In this document: positions 17,934 to 28,328 of the stretch, piece after piece
How the letters are laid out: the number at the start of each line of letters is the position of its first letter
Position numbering within the stretch: position 1 is the stretch's first letter
Translations under genes and position numbers: made by a program
DNA from: Gammaproteobacteria bacterium
Lineage (GTDB): Bacteria > Pseudomonadota > Gammaproteobacteria > Natronospirales > REEB76
Direction: 5' to 3'
Assembly (NCBI GenBank): GCA_036383255.1
Contig: DASVOS010000017.1
Location: 1-64,000 of the forward strand
DNA: 64,000 nt
Notes under the pieces: model-generated
What the model was told of the DNA's origin: nothing
Databases searched by the model: none
What the model saw: the letters and a program-made list of their open reading frames with translations, nothing else

Positions 17934-18905
17934 TCAATTCGTGGGATCGAGAGTCAGCGCGCTGAGCTTGTCCAGCTCGTTGCTGTGCAGCATCTGGCGG
18001 ATGTCGTTCACGTAGATGTCGCCCGCGGCGGAATAGCGGTCCAGGGTGCCGGCCAGGGCGAAGGGGTCCAGCGGCTTGCCGGCAGAGCGCATGTCGGCAC
18101 GCAGGTCCCGGAAGTCGGTGTAGGCGAAGCCGATGTTGATGTTGTGCAGGTAGGCCCGCACCGAGGTCTCGATGTCGGGGTACACCCGCACCATGTGGGT
18201 GGCATCGGTGCGGCGGTTCAGCGGCACCGAGCCCGCATCCTCGTCCCAGGTCCAGATGCCGAACAGGTTGTTGGACTCCAGCGCGAAGCGCGAGGTGCCC
18301 CAGCCGCTCTCCTGCGCCGCCTGGGCCAGCACCAGCGTCACCGGCACCACGTCCACGCGCCTCAGCAGCGTATCGCGGCTGGCGGGCTCGTTGAGGTCTC
18401 CGTCCACCCGGTAGCGGTCGGCGATGCGCGCCACCTCGCGTCCGGCATCGCTCTGCACGTCCACCGCGCCTTGGCCGAACTGCTGCAGCAGGAACACCCG
18501 CTCGTTCCAGATGCGCGAGTTCTCGGCGAGCACGATGGGCAGCAGCGCGCGGTAGAACACCGTCTTCTTCTCGGCCTTGTCCAGCGTGTCCAGCCCGTAG
18601 GGCAGGGCCTGCACCGCGAAGGGCGGCACCGTGTCCTGCGGCGGCCAGTCGTAGTCCTCGCTGGAGAAGATGTTCTTGAGCGCCTCGGCGGACGGCGGCT
18701 TGATGGGGATGAGCTGGACGTTCTCGATGGAAGGCACCTGCGCGGCGCGGATGTGCTGGTACTGGCGTGCGATGAACCAGGCCACCGTGAGCGGCAGCAA
18801 GCCGAACAGCGTGTACAGCACCACGCGGCCCAGGCGGGCCAGCTTGGACGGAGCCGGTTTCTGCGGGGCCCGGCCCGGGCGGCGTCTCTTGCGGGTGGAA
18901 CGCAT
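17934..18905 (-). CDS. Bax-like N-acetylglucosaminidase domain protein
   Basis: A 323-residue protein with an Arg/Lys-rich cytoplasmic start, one membrane segment (about 27-46, VVLYTLFGLLPLTVAWFIA) and a periplasmic glucosaminidase domain. AQAAQESGWGTSRFALESNNLFGIW carries the likely catalytic Glu199, and the following VRVYPDIETSVRAYLHNIN region matches Bax of E. coli and the FlgJ muramidase fold. It should cut glycan strands of peptidoglycan while anchored in the inner membrane. It converges with the deacetylase gene, ending ten bases after it. In many proteobacteria Bax-like proteins are single genes of unclear role. Confidence 0.85.
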   Translation of the reverse strand: MRSTRKRRRPGRAPQKPAPSKLARLGRVVLYTLFGLLPLTVAWFIARQYQHIRAAQVPSIENVQLIPIKPPSAEALKNIFSSEDYDWPPQDTVPPFAVQALPYGLDTLDKAEKKTVFYRALLPIVLAENSRIWNERVFLLQQFGQGAVDVQSDAGREVARIADRYRVDGDLNEPASRDTLLRRVDVVPVTLVLAQAAQESGWGTSRFALESNNLFGIWTWDEDAGSVPLNRRTDATHMVRVYPDIETSVRAYLHNINIGFAYTDFRDLRADMRSAGKPLDPFALAGTLDRYSAAGDIYVNDIRQMLHSNELDKLSALTLDPTN

Positions 18906-18949
18906 GGCCGGACTGTATTACAGCCACGACCTTAAAGATATCTTGAAAT

Positions 18950-21046
18950 TTAGCGGCCTTGCGCTACCCGCGCGGCGCGTTGCACGCCGGGTATCTGCGT
19001 GAGGCGCTGCAGGAGCCGCGAGAGCTGCGGCAGTCCGGGTACGCTCACGGTGAGTCGCAGGCGTAACATTCCTGCGTCCGCGTCGGGATGGGTGTCCAGC
19101 GTGATGAGCCTGAGCTGCTCGTCAGCCAGCAGTGCCATCACGTCGTTGAGCAGGCCGCGGCGGTCACGTGCCTCCAGCTCCAGTTCCGCCGGATGGCCCA
19201 GGGCGCTGTCCGCGCCCCAACGCAGGTCCGTGAGCCGCTGCGGCGCGCGCACCGTGAGGCGCGCCAGGCTCGCACAGTTCATGCGGTGCACGGTGATGCC
19301 GTGGCCCTGGGTGATGTAGCCGCGGATCGCCTCGCCCGGCACCGGGTGGCAGCAGCGTGCCAGCGACACCAGTACCGCACCCTCGACGCCTGGCAGCACC
19401 ACCGCGGGACCGTGTGGCTTGCGCGTGCGCGGCACGCGCGTCGGGCGCGGCGGTGCCGGCGGGCGCTCCTGCGCGAGCTCGCGCTGGATCGCGCCGGCGA
19501 TCTGGGCAGGGGAGAGGTCTCCCGCGCCGAGCGCCGCGAACAGGTCTTCCAGGCTCTCGAAGGGGAAATGCTTCAGCAGCCGGTCGTGGCGGAAGTCCCG
19601 CAGTGCGAGCCGGTCCAGCTCCCGTTCCAGGCTGTCGCGTCCATAGCTGACGTTGAGGCCGCGGTCCTGTTGGCGGAAGTAGGCGCGCAGCTTGTCACGG
19701 GCGCGCGGCGTGTTGAGGTACCCCGCCTGGGGGTTGAGCCAGTCGCGGCTCGGCTCGCCGTTTCGGGCGGTCTGGATGTCCACCTGGTCGCCGTCCGCCA
19801 GCACCTGGCTGATGGGCGCCATGCGGCCGTTGATGCGCGCACCGCGGCAGCGGTGGCCCACGTCGGTGTGCACGTAGTAGGCGAAGTCGAGGGCGGTGGC
19901 GCCCCTTGGCAGGTCGAACACGTCGCCCCGCGGCGTGAGCACGTAGACCCGCTCCTCCACGAGTTCGGTGCGGAAGCGCTCGATGAAGTCCTCGTCCGCC
20001 CCCGGCGCCAGCAGTTGGCGCATCCAGCCGATGCGGGTCTCCAGGGCCGGGTCGTAGCGCACGCCCTCTTTGTAGCGCCAGTGGGAGGCCACGCCGAATT
20101 CCGCATGGCGATGCATGTCGCGGGTGCGGATCTGGATCTCCAGGGCGCGCCCGCCCGGACCCAGCACCGCGGTGTGCAGCGAGCGGTAGAAGTTGTCCTT
20201 GGGGGCGGCGATGTAGTCGTCGAATTCCCGGGCGATGTGGCGCCACAGGCCGTGCACCGCGCCTAATGCGGCATAGCAGGCGGGCACGTCGTCCACCAGC
20301 ACGCGCAGCGCGTTGAGGTCGTACATGTCCTCGAAGGAGAGGCCCTTGCGCTGCATCTTCCGCCAGATGCTGTAGATGTGCTTGGGCCGGCCCACCACCT
20401 CGGCGCCGATGCCGGCGGCGGCCAGCCGGGCGGCGAGCTCCTCCGAAGCGGCGGCGAGGTAAGCCTCCCGGTCGCTGCGCCGCTCCTTGAGCCAGGAGGC
20501 GATATCCCGGTATTGCTGCGGCTCGAGGTAGCGGAACGCCAGGTCCTCCAGCTCCCACTTGAGCTGCCAGATGCCGAGGCGGTTGGCGAGGGGCGCGTAG
20601 ATGCCGCGGGTGGCGGCGGCCAGGCGCCGCTGCTCCGCCGCCGGCAGGGTCTTGGCCTCCCGTAGCGCGTGCAGCCGCTCCGCCAGGCGGATCACCATCA
20701 CCCGGCCGTCGCGGATCACCGCCAAGAGCAGCTTGCGCAGGTTCTCCGCCTGGACGGAGGAGAGTGGTGCTTCCTGCCCGCCCACTGCATCCAGGCCGGG
20801 CAGGGCCAGCACCTCGCGCGCGAGCCGCGCCGCGTCGGGACCGATGTGCGTATCCAGGCTGTCGGCATCGAGCAGGCCCGTCTCCACCAGCGGCACAGCC
20901 ATGCCCGCGTGCACGATGACGGGGTCGAGTTCCAGCGCCTGCAGGATCGCACCTATGCCCTGCGCGCGCGCATCCGACGCGGCCGGCCCGAAGGATCGCT
21001 CCAGCGGGGGCAGTGTGGGATTTCCGGGCGAGGAGCGTGAAGGCAT
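18950..21046 (-). CDS. relA: GTP pyrophosphokinase RelA
   Basis: A 698-residue RelA/SpoT homologue (E. coli RelA 744). The N-terminal region has lost the HDxxED hydrolase motif: at that place it reads ETGLLDADSLDTHIGPDA, the pattern of RelA, so it should be a monofunctional synthetase. The synthetase domain shows GRPKHIYSIWRKMQRK and DNFYRSLHTAV and ALEIQIRTRDMHRHAEFGVASHW. TGS (VFDLPRGATALDFAYYVHTDVGHRC), zinc-finger/CC (VSLARCCHPVPGEAIRGYITQGHGITVH) and C-terminal ACT domains follow for ribosome sensing. It makes (p)ppGpp during amino-acid starvation. ATG 21046 was preferred over a TTG at 21061 that would add five residues. Confidence 0.95.
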   Translation of the reverse strand: MPSRSSPGNPTLPPLERSFGPAASDARAQGIGAILQALELDPVIVHAGMAVPLVETGLLDADSLDTHIGPDAARLAREVLALPGLDAVGGQEAPLSSVQAENLRKLLLAVIRDGRVMVIRLAERLHALREAKTLPAAEQRRLAAATRGIYAPLANRLGIWQLKWELEDLAFRYLEPQQYRDIASWLKERRSDREAYLAAASEELAARLAAAGIGAEVVGRPKHIYSIWRKMQRKGLSFEDMYDLNALRVLVDDVPACYAALGAVHGLWRHIAREFDDYIAAPKDNFYRSLHTAVLGPGGRALEIQIRTRDMHRHAEFGVASHWRYKEGVRYDPALETRIGWMRQLLAPGADEDFIERFRTELVEERVYVLTPRGDVFDLPRGATALDFAYYVHTDVGHRCRGARINGRMAPISQVLADGDQVDIQTARNGEPSRDWLNPQAGYLNTPRARDKLRAYFRQQDRGLNVSYGRDSLERELDRLALRDFRHDRLLKHFPFESLEDLFAALGAGDLSPAQIAGAIQRELAQERPPAPPRPTRVPRTRKPHGPAVVLPGVEGAVLVSLARCCHPVPGEAIRGYITQGHGITVHRMNCASLARLTVRAPQRLTDLRWGADSALGHPAELELEARDRRGLLNDVMALLADEQLRLITLDTHPDADAGMLRLRLTVSVPGLPQLSRLLQRLTQIPGVQRAARVAQGR

Positions 21047-21144
21047 GGTCGCAAGGCGCAAGTGCGCGGATGTCAGATTCGGCGTTTAACGGTATCATAT
21101 AGATAGGTGCCTTTTGCACCGGAATTCCCAAGGGAGACCCGTCC

Positions 21145-21711
21145 ATGAGGCTTCACCGTGCCGGCCTGTTCCTGGTCCTCGCCACCGCGGCCTTCGCCGC
21201 CCAGGGCGCCAACCTCGACTTCAACCTGGCCAGCAATGCCGTGGCCGTGGACTTCACCACCAACCTGACCGATTCCGGCCTCGAGGCCGGCCTCGGCTAC
21301 CTGCACCATACCGACAAGGTGGACGTGCTGGACGCGAGCCTGGACCTCTCCGGCAACGCCAGCCCGGTGGGCTCGCCGCTGATCTTCGGCGTGGGGGGCA
21401 AGTTCTTCTTCATCAGCCCCAAGCAACCCGGCCTCGACAACGGCGAGGCGCTGGGCATCGGCGCCCACTTCCGCTACACCTGGCCCACCTTCAACCGCTT
21501 CGCTATCGGCGGCGAGCTGTACTACGCCCCCAGCATCGTCTCGTTCCAGAGCGTGGACCGCTACATGCAGGCGCGGGTGACCGGCAACTACCAGATCCTG
21601 CGCACCGCCGACGTGTACGTGGGCTACCGCTACGTGCAGGCCGCCTTCAACGGCAGCAACAACATCACGCTCGACAGCTCCATCATCGTGGGCATGTCTC
21701 TCACCTTCTGA
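21145..21711 (+). CDS. YfaZ-family outer-membrane protein
   Basis: A 188-residue protein with a signal peptide (MRLHRAGLFLVLATAAFAAQG, cleavage near residue 21) and amphipathic beta strands, ending in SLTF with a terminal Phe. The layout matches the YfaZ family of small predicted beta-barrels. Function unknown; possibly a passive pore. GGGAGA lies before the ATG. It is divergent from relA, and the upstream spacer holds the AT-rich TATCATATAGATAGG, a possible -10 region. Confidence 0.82.
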   Translation: MRLHRAGLFLVLATAAFAAQGANLDFNLASNAVAVDFTTNLTDSGLEAGLGYLHHTDKVDVLDASLDLSGNASPVGSPLIFGVGGKFFFISPKQPGLDNGEALGIGAHFRYTWPTFNRFAIGGELYYAPSIVSFQSVDRYMQARVTGNYQILRTADVYVGYRYVQAAFNGSNNITLDSSIIVGMSLTF

Positions 21712-21729
21712 GGCGCACGGGATCCGACG

Positions 21730-22473
21730 ATGGCCGGGCACAGCAAATGGGCCAACATCCAGCACCGCAAGGGCGTCCAGGACGCCAAGCGCGGCAAGCT
21801 GTTCACACGCTTGATCCGTGAGATCACCACCGCGGCCAAGCGTGGCGACCCGGACCCGGCCAACAACCCGCGGCTGCGCCTCGCCATCGACCGGGCGCTT
21901 ACCGCCAACATGACCCGGGACACCATCGAGCGCGCAGTGAAGCGCGGGGCCGGCGGCGAGGAAGGCGCGGCAATCGAGGACATACGCTACGAGGGCTACG
22001 GCCCCGGCGGTGTCGCCATCATCGTGGACTGCATGTCCGACAACCGCACCCGTACCGTGGCCGAGGTGCGCCACGCCTTCACCAAGCACGGCGGCAACCT
22101 GGGCGCGGACGGCTCCGTGAGCTACCTGTTCAACAAGTGCGGCGTGCTGGCTTTCCCCGAGAGCATCGGGGAGGACAAGGTCATGGAAGCCGCGCTCGAG
22201 GCAGGCGCCGAGGACGTGGTGAACGACGGCGGCATCGAGGTGCTGACCGATCCGGACGACTTCCTCAAGGTGAAGGATTCCATGGAGAAGGCGGGGCTCA
22301 AGCCCGAGTCCGCCGAGATCACGCTGCGTGCGTCCACCTCCGTGACCGTGGCCGGCGAGGCCGCCGAGTCCGTGATGGAACTCCTAGAGGCGCTCGAGAA
22401 CCTGGACGACGTACAGACCGTCTATTCCAACGCCGATTTTCCCGACGAGGTCCTGCGGACCTTGGCCGGATGA
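21730..22473 (+). CDS. yebC: YebC/TACO1-family protein
   Basis: A 247-residue protein with the standard start [15 protein letters not shown] and the conserved [20 protein letters not shown] and [14 protein letters not shown] segments. YebC proteins were first described as transcription factors (PmpR). Members of the family are now also linked to translation of proline-rich or otherwise stalling sequences. It is directly upstream of ruvC, as in E. coli and many other bacteria, with ten bases between them, so it shares their transcript. Confidence 0.96.
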   Translation: MAGHSKWANIQHRKGVQDAKRGKLFTRLIREITTAAKRGDPDPANNPRLRLAIDRALTANMTRDTIERAVKRGAGGEEGAAIEDIRYEGYGPGGVAIIVDCMSDNRTRTVAEVRHAFTKHGGNLGADGSVSYLFNKCGVLAFPESIGEDKVMEAALEAGAEDVVNDGGIEVLTDPDDFLKVKDSMEKAGLKPESAEITLRASTSVTVAGEAAESVMELLEALENLDDVQTVYSNADFPDEVLRTLAG

Positions 22474-22483
22474 GCCGGCGCCC

Positions 22484-22996
22484 GTGCCGCGCATCCTCGG
22501 CATCGATCCCGGCTCCATCTCGACCGGCTACGGCATCATCGAGAGCGAGGGGCAGAAGCTCAGCTACGTCGCCTGCGGCAACATCCGCACCGGCGGCGGC
22601 AGCTTCCCGGAACGGCTGGAGGAGATCTACTTCGCCGTGGCCGGGATCGTCGAGCAGTATTCCCCCGACGAGGTGGCGGTGGAGCGCGCCTTCGTGCACA
22701 AGAACGCGGACAGCGCCCTGAAGCTGGGCCAGGCCCGCGCCGCCGCCATCTGCGGCACGCTGGTGCGGCGCGTGCCGTTGCACGAATACACGCCACGCGC
22801 GGTGAAGCTCGCGGTGGTGGGCAAGGGCGGCGCTGGCAAGGAGCAGGTGCAGCACATGATGCGCGTCCTGCTCGGCCTCAAGGGCGAGCTGCAGGCGGAC
22901 AGCGCCGATGCGCTCGCCATCGCCGTCTGCCACGCCCACAGCCGCGGCCTCAAGGCCGAGCTCGCCGCGCTGGTGCGCGCCGGGAGCCGGCGATGA
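22484..22996 (+). CDS. ruvC: Holliday junction endonuclease RuvC
   Basis: A 170-residue protein (E. coli 173) starting with GTG at 22484. [13 protein letters not shown] holds the first catalytic Asp (Asp8). [23 protein letters not shown] and the C-terminal [12 protein letters not shown] supply the other acidic residues. It nicks Holliday junctions symmetrically in the RuvABC resolvasome. ATGA overlap with ruvA fixes the 3' end and shows coupling. Confidence 0.97.
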   Translation: MPRILGIDPGSISTGYGIIESEGQKLSYVACGNIRTGGGSFPERLEEIYFAVAGIVEQYSPDEVAVERAFVHKNADSALKLGQARAAAICGTLVRRVPLHEYTPRAVKLAVVGKGGAGKEQVQHMMRVLLGLKGELQADSADALAIAVCHAHSRGLKAELAALVRAGSRR

Positions 22997-23580
22997 TCGG
23001 TCTCCTGCGCGGCACGCTCCTGCGCAAGCAGCCGCCGCACCTGCTCGTCGACGTGCACGGCGTCGGCTACGAGGTGGAGGCGCCCATGTCCACCTTCTAC
23101 GACCTGCCGGAGGCGGGCGCCGAGGTCACGCTCTACACCCACCTCACGGTGCGCGAGGACGCGCACGTGCTATTCGGCTTCGGCAGCGAGGCGGAGCGGC
23201 GCTTCTTCCGCAGCCTGATCCGCGTCAACGGCGTCGGCCCCAAGCTCGCGCTCACCATCCTTTCCGGCATCAGCGCGGACGGCTTCGTGCGCTGCGTGCA
23301 GGAGAACGACACCGCCGCGCTGACGCGCCTGCCGGGCATCGGCAAGAAGACCGCCGAGCGGCTGGTGGTGGAGATGCGTGACCGGCTCGACGACATCGGC
23401 GGGGCCGCGGCCGCGGCCGGCGTCTCCGCCCACCCGCGCGACGAGGCCCTGAGCGCGCTGGTCTCGCTCGGCTACAAGCCGCAGGAGGCGGCGCAGATGC
23501 TGCGCGCCATCAAGGAAGACGGCCTGAGCAGCGAAGAGTTCATCCGCCGCGCGCTGCAGGGCGCGCTGCGCACCGGGTGA
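22993..23580 (+). CDS. ruvA: Holliday junction DNA helicase subunit RuvA
   Basis: A 195-residue protein (E. coli 203) beginning [12 protein letters not shown]. Domain I is the OB fold, domain II has two helix-hairpin-helix motifs ([13 protein letters not shown] and [13 protein letters not shown]) and the C-terminal domain III ([21 protein letters not shown]) contacts RuvB. It binds the four-way junction as a tetramer and loads the RuvB motor. Confidence 0.97.
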   Translation: MIGLLRGTLLRKQPPHLLVDVHGVGYEVEAPMSTFYDLPEAGAEVTLYTHLTVREDAHVLFGFGSEAERRFFRSLIRVNGVGPKLALTILSGISADGFVRCVQENDTAALTRLPGIGKKTAERLVVEMRDRLDDIGGAAAAAGVSAHPRDEALSALVSLGYKPQEAAQMLRAIKEDGLSSEEFIRRALQGALRTG

Positions 23581-23587
23581 GGATCGC

Positions 23588-24622
<1,035 letters not shown>

Positions 24623-24624
24623 GT

Positions 24625-25089
24625 GTGGAGCGTGTAAAGCGTGCGACCGGTCACGTTTCCGGCCGGCCAGGCGACATAAAATCCGACCACGCCGGGTTCA
24701 CCTGGAAGGTGCGGGTCTATTATGAGGACACCGACCTCGGCGGCGTGGTATACCACGCCAACTACCTGCGCTTCATGGAGCGGGCGCGCACCGAATGGCT
24801 GCGTAGCCTGGGGTTCGAGCAGGACATGTTGAAGCACCATCACTCGGTGCAGTTCGTGGTGGTGGATGCGCAATTGAGCTTCCGTAAGCCGGCGCGGTTC
24901 AACGAGGAGCTCGAGGTCAGCGTGCGGGTCGGGCGCTTGGGGCGGGCCAGCCTGCTGTTCCACCAGGAGATACACGGGCCCGGCGGCGCCGGGCTCTGCA
25001 CGGGCGAGATCAGGGTCGCCTGCATCGATTCGGACACCTTCAAGCCCAGGCCCCTGCCACGGGAGATCCTGAGGGAGTTAGCTGGATGA
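24625..25089 (+). CDS. ybgC: Tol-Pal-associated acyl-CoA thioesterase
   Basis: A 154-residue hot-dog-fold protein with GTG start at 24625. YYEDTDLGGVVYHANYLRFMERARTEWL is the YbgC/4-hydroxybenzoyl-CoA thioesterase signature; its Asp is the catalytic residue. It has about 20 more N-terminal residues than E. coli YbgC (134), so a shorter start is possible, but no better ATG lies downstream before the domain. YbgC hydrolyses acyl-CoA and associates with phospholipid metabolism in the tol-pal operon. ATGA overlap with tolQ. Confidence 0.93.
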   Translation: MERVKRATGHVSGRPGDIKSDHAGFTWKVRVYYEDTDLGGVVYHANYLRFMERARTEWLRSLGFEQDMLKHHHSVQFVVVDAQLSFRKPARFNEELEVSVRVGRLGRASLLFHQEIHGPGGAGLCTGEIRVACIDSDTFKPRPLPREILRELAG

Positions 25090-25775
25090 ACGGAGGAGAA
25101 TCCTTCCTGGCGATAGCCTTGCACGCCACCCTGGTGGTGAAGCTGGTGCTCTTGCTGCTGATCGGCGCGTCGCTCGCGTCCTGGGCGATGATCTTCCGCA
25201 AGCACCGCATGCTCAAGGAGGCGCGCAGCAGGGCCGAGGAGTTCGAGAAGCGCTTCTGGTCCGGCGGTGACCTGGCCGGCATGTACAAGGAGATCAGCGG
25301 CACCGGCGCCGAGAGCGGCATGGAGAGCCTCTTCGAGGCCGGCTTCGCCGAGTTCGCGCGCCTGCGCAAGCAGATCGATGCGGCAGCCCAGGTGGTGGAG
25401 GGGGCGCGACGCGCCATGCGCGTGGCGCAGATCCGCGAGGTGGACCGGCTGGAGGAGAACCTGGCGTTCCTGGCCACGGTCGGCTCCACCAGCCCCTACA
25501 TCGGCCTGTTCGGCACGGTGTGGGGCATCATGAACGCGTTCCACGCCCTCGGTAACGTGCAGCACGCCACCATCTCGATGGTGGCGCCGGGCATCTCCGA
25601 GGCGCTCATCGCCACCGCCATGGGCCTGTTCGCCGCCATCCCGGCGGTGATCGCCTACAACCGCTTCGCCAACCAGGTGGAGCGGCTGGAGACGCGCTTC
25701 GACACCTTCCTGGAGGAGTTCTCCACCATCCTGCAGCGCCATACGGGCGGGCGCAGCACGAAGGCCGAGGCATGA
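25086..25775 (+). CDS. tolQ: Tol-Pal inner-membrane protein TolQ
   Basis: A 229-residue protein (E. coli 230) with three membrane segments: about 13-35 (ATLVVKLVLLLLIGASLASWAMI), and two after residue 130 in the ExbB/TolQ domain (VGSTSPYIGLFGTVWGIMNAF, ISEALIATAMGLFAAIPAVIAY). With TolR it forms the proton-driven motor that energises TolA during cell division. Overlaps tolR by ATGA. Confidence 0.97.
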   Translation: MNGGESFLAIALHATLVVKLVLLLLIGASLASWAMIFRKHRMLKEARSRAEEFEKRFWSGGDLAGMYKEISGTGAESGMESLFEAGFAEFARLRKQIDAAAQVVEGARRAMRVAQIREVDRLEENLAFLATVGSTSPYIGLFGTVWGIMNAFHALGNVQHATISMVAPGISEALIATAMGLFAAIPAVIAYNRFANQVERLETRFDTFLEEFSTILQRHTGGRSTKAEA

Positions 25776-26221
25776 CACGCCGGCACAAGCGCCGCATGAT
25801 GGGTGAGATCAACGTCGTGCCCTACATCGACGTCATGCTGGTGCTGCTCGTCATCTTCATGATCACCGCGCCGCTGCTCTCGGAGGGCGTCAAGGTGGAC
25901 CTGCCGGCCGCCAACGCCAAGCCGCTCGACCTCAAGTCGGACGAGACGCCGGTGATCCTGACCGTGGACACCGCCGGCCAGTATTACCTCAACATCGGCA
26001 CGCCTGCCGACAAACCCATCGATGCCAGCATGGTGGTGGCGCGGGTGACGGCGGTGCTCAAGCTGAACCCCAGCGTGCACCTCATCGTGCGCGGCGACAA
26101 GAACGCGCGCTACGAGCAGGTGCTGCGGGGCATGGTGCTGCTGCAGGCAGCCGGCGCCCCCAGCGTCGGGCTCGAGAGCGATTCCGACAACGCCCCGGTC
26201 GTGCAGTTCAACCGCAAGTAG
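25772..26221 (+). CDS. tolR: Tol-Pal inner-membrane protein TolR
   Basis: A 149-residue protein (E. coli 142). A short basic start RRHKRRMMGEINVVPYIDVMLVLLVIF contains the single membrane helix with the essential proton-path Asp in PYIDVMLVLL. The periplasmic part is the ExbD/TolR domain (VHLIVRGDKNARYEQVL). It works with TolQ as the ion channel of the Tol system. Confidence 0.97.
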   Translation: MTRRHKRRMMGEINVVPYIDVMLVLLVIFMITAPLLSEGVKVDLPAANAKPLDLKSDETPVILTVDTAGQYYLNIGTPADKPIDASMVVARVTAVLKLNPSVHLIVRGDKNARYEQVLRGMVLLQAAGAPSVGLESDSDNAPVVQFNRK

Positions 26222-26223
26222 CC

Positions 26224-26961
26224 ATGCAGATTCGATCCCACCGCCTCAGACCCTGGGCCTACTCGCTGCTGCTGCACGCGGGCCTGGTGCTGTTCATGGT
26301 GCTCAGCTTCCGCTGGGGCAACTCGGTGGTGCCGGCGTTGAGCGGCCAGTCGCCTGAGGCCGAGCCGGTGAAGGCCACGGTGGTGGACCAGCACCTCATC
26401 GACCAGCAGCTCTCCATGCTCAAGGCCGAGCAGCAGAAGAAGCAGCAGGAGCGGCAGCAGCTGGAGCAGAACATCACGGACCTGCGTCAGCAGCAGGCCA
26501 GTGCCGAGCGGCAGATGAACCAGCAGGCGGCGGACATGAAGGCCCAGGCGGACAGGCTGGCCAAGCTCAAGGCCGAGGACGAGAAGCTGAGCCAGCAGAA
26601 GAAGACCCGGGACTCCGCGACCCGGCGGGCCCAGCTGCAGGCCGAGATCGCCAGCGAAGAACGGGCACGCAACTCGCGCTTGGCCTCCCTGGCCTCACAA
26701 TATGTCGCCTTGATAAAGCAAAAAGTGACCAATAACTGGATTCGCCCCCCCAGCACCCCTGATAATCTCAATTGCGTGGTGCTGGTGAGCCAGGTCCAGG
26801 GCGGTACCGTCACCGACGTGAACTTCGGCGACTGTAACGGGGACGACGTGGTGCGGGAATCCATCCGCACTGCAGTCTACCGGGCATCGCCCCTCCCGGC
26901 ACCGCCGGACCCCTCGCTGTTCGACAAGAACGTCAAGTTCATCTTCGATAAGAAAAACTGA
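26224..26961 (+). CDS. tolA: cell-envelope integrity protein TolA
   Basis: A 245-residue protein, much shorter than E. coli TolA (421). It has an N-terminal membrane helix with the SHRLRPWAYSLLLHAGLVLF start, a long Gln/Lys/Glu/Ala coiled-coil helix (about 55-160) and a C-terminal domain (WIRPPSTPDNLNCVVLVSQV ... VYRASPLPAPPDPSLFDKNVKFIF) that contacts Pal and TolB. The helical domain is short, which would limit its reach across the periplasm or reflect a thinner span. Two bases separate it from tolR. Confidence 0.92.
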   Translation: MQIRSHRLRPWAYSLLLHAGLVLFMVLSFRWGNSVVPALSGQSPEAEPVKATVVDQHLIDQQLSMLKAEQQKKQQERQQLEQNITDLRQQQASAERQMNQQAADMKAQADRLAKLKAEDEKLSQQKKTRDSATRRAQLQAEIASEERARNSRLASLASQYVALIKQKVTNNWIRPPSTPDNLNCVVLVSQVQGGTVTDVNFGDCNGDDVVRESIRTAVYRASPLPAPPDPSLFDKNVKFIFDKKN

Positions 26962-26972
26962 CCGGATACGAC

Positions 26973-28280
26973 ATGCGCGCAGCTTTCCTGACATCCCTCG
27001 CTCTGGTGCTATTGGCCTTGCCCATGGTGGCGCCGCAGGCGACCCTCGAGATCGAGATCACCAGCGGCGTGAACGCCGCCGTGCCGGTGGCGGTGGTGCC
27101 GTTCGGCTTCGACGGGCAGGGCCAGCCGCCGGTGGACATGGCGGATGTGATCGGCGCAGACCTCACCCGTAGCGGCCGCTTCCGTGCCATCGACCCCAAG
27201 GACATGCTGTCCAAGCCGACCCAGGCCTCGGCCATCAACTTCGCCGACTGGCAGGTGATCAAGGTCAACAACCTGGTCATCGGCCGCATCAAGGCCGTGG
27301 GCGGCGGCTACTCGGTCGAGTACCAGGTGTTCAACGTCTACACCCATCAGCAGATCATGGGCTACAGCGTCGCCACCAGCGCCGCGCGCCTGCGCTACAC
27401 CGCGCACTTCATCAGCGACTCCATCTATCAGAAGCTCACCGGCCAGCGCGGCGCCTTCACCACCCGCATCGCCTACGTGGAAGTGGGGGCGGGCGAACGC
27501 TATTCGCTGATCGTGGCGGACGCGGACGGCTATAACGCCCAGCCGGTGGTGCCGGACGCCCGCCAGCCGCTGATCTCGCCCACCTGGTCGCCGGACGGCA
27601 GCAGGATCGCCTACGTGTCCTTCGAGGACATCCAGCCCGCGATCTACCTGCAGACCCTCGCCACCGGCCAACGCACCCTCATCTCCAAGCAGACCGGCGT
27701 CAACAGCGCGCCGGCCTTCTCGCCGGATGGCAAGTCCCTGGCGCTGGTGCTATCCACCACCCCCGGCAACCTCGACGTCTACGTGATGGACCTCGCGACC
27801 CGCAAGATGAAGCGCATCACCACCTCGGACGCAGCCGACACTGAGCCCGCCTGGGCGCCGGATGGCAGCAACCTGTACTTCACCTCCGACCGCGGCGGCG
27901 GACCGCAGATCTACAAGGTGGGCGCCCAGGGCGGCGATGCCCAGCGCATCACCTTCGACGGCGGCTACAACGCCAACCCCCATGTCTCGCCGGACGGCAA
28001 GTCGCTGGTGATGGTGCACCGGGTCGAGGGCCACCTGCGCATCGCGGTCATGGACCTGGCGAGCGGCACCCTCCAGACCCTTACCGACGGCGACCTGGAC
28101 AAGTCGCCGAGCTTCGCGCCCAACGGCAGCATGATCATCTTCGAGGCCGACTACAACGAGCGCGGCGTGCTCGAGATGGTCTCGGTGGACGGGCAGGTGC
28201 GCGAACGCCTGTCCGAGCGCCAGAACGGCGTGGACGTCCATACCCCCGCGTGGGGGCCTTTCCTGGCTCCGGGGCAGTGA
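26973..28280 (+). CDS. tolB: Tol-Pal system protein TolB
   Basis: A 435-residue periplasmic protein (E. coli 430) with a signal peptide (MRAAFLTSLALVLLALPMVAPQA). The N-terminal domain (VPVAVVPFGFDGQGQPPVDMADVIGADLTRSGRF) is followed by a six-bladed WD40-like propeller with PD40 repeats (SPTWSPDGSRIAYVS, APAFSPDGKSLALVL, EPAWAPDGSNLYFTSDRGG). It binds Pal and the TolA C-terminal domain. Confidence 0.97.
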   Translation: MRAAFLTSLALVLLALPMVAPQATLEIEITSGVNAAVPVAVVPFGFDGQGQPPVDMADVIGADLTRSGRFRAIDPKDMLSKPTQASAINFADWQVIKVNNLVIGRIKAVGGGYSVEYQVFNVYTHQQIMGYSVATSAARLRYTAHFISDSIYQKLTGQRGAFTTRIAYVEVGAGERYSLIVADADGYNAQPVVPDARQPLISPTWSPDGSRIAYVSFEDIQPAIYLQTLATGQRTLISKQTGVNSAPAFSPDGKSLALVLSTTPGNLDVYVMDLATRKMKRITTSDAADTEPAWAPDGSNLYFTSDRGGGPQIYKVGAQGGDAQRITFDGGYNANPHVSPDGKSLVMVHRVEGHLRIAVMDLASGTLQTLTDGDLDKSPSFAPNGSMIIFEADYNERGVLEMVSVDGQVRERLSERQNGVDVHTPAWGPFLAPGQ

Positions 28281-28328
28281 CCCCGGGGCTCCAAGCGGTT
28301 AATCTATGCACCTCCAGAGGAGTCTCCC

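Noticed and set aside
21044-21061. TTG start of relA at 21061
   Set aside because: A TTG start would add five residues; ATG 21046 is the more usual codon, and no ribosome binding site favours the longer form.
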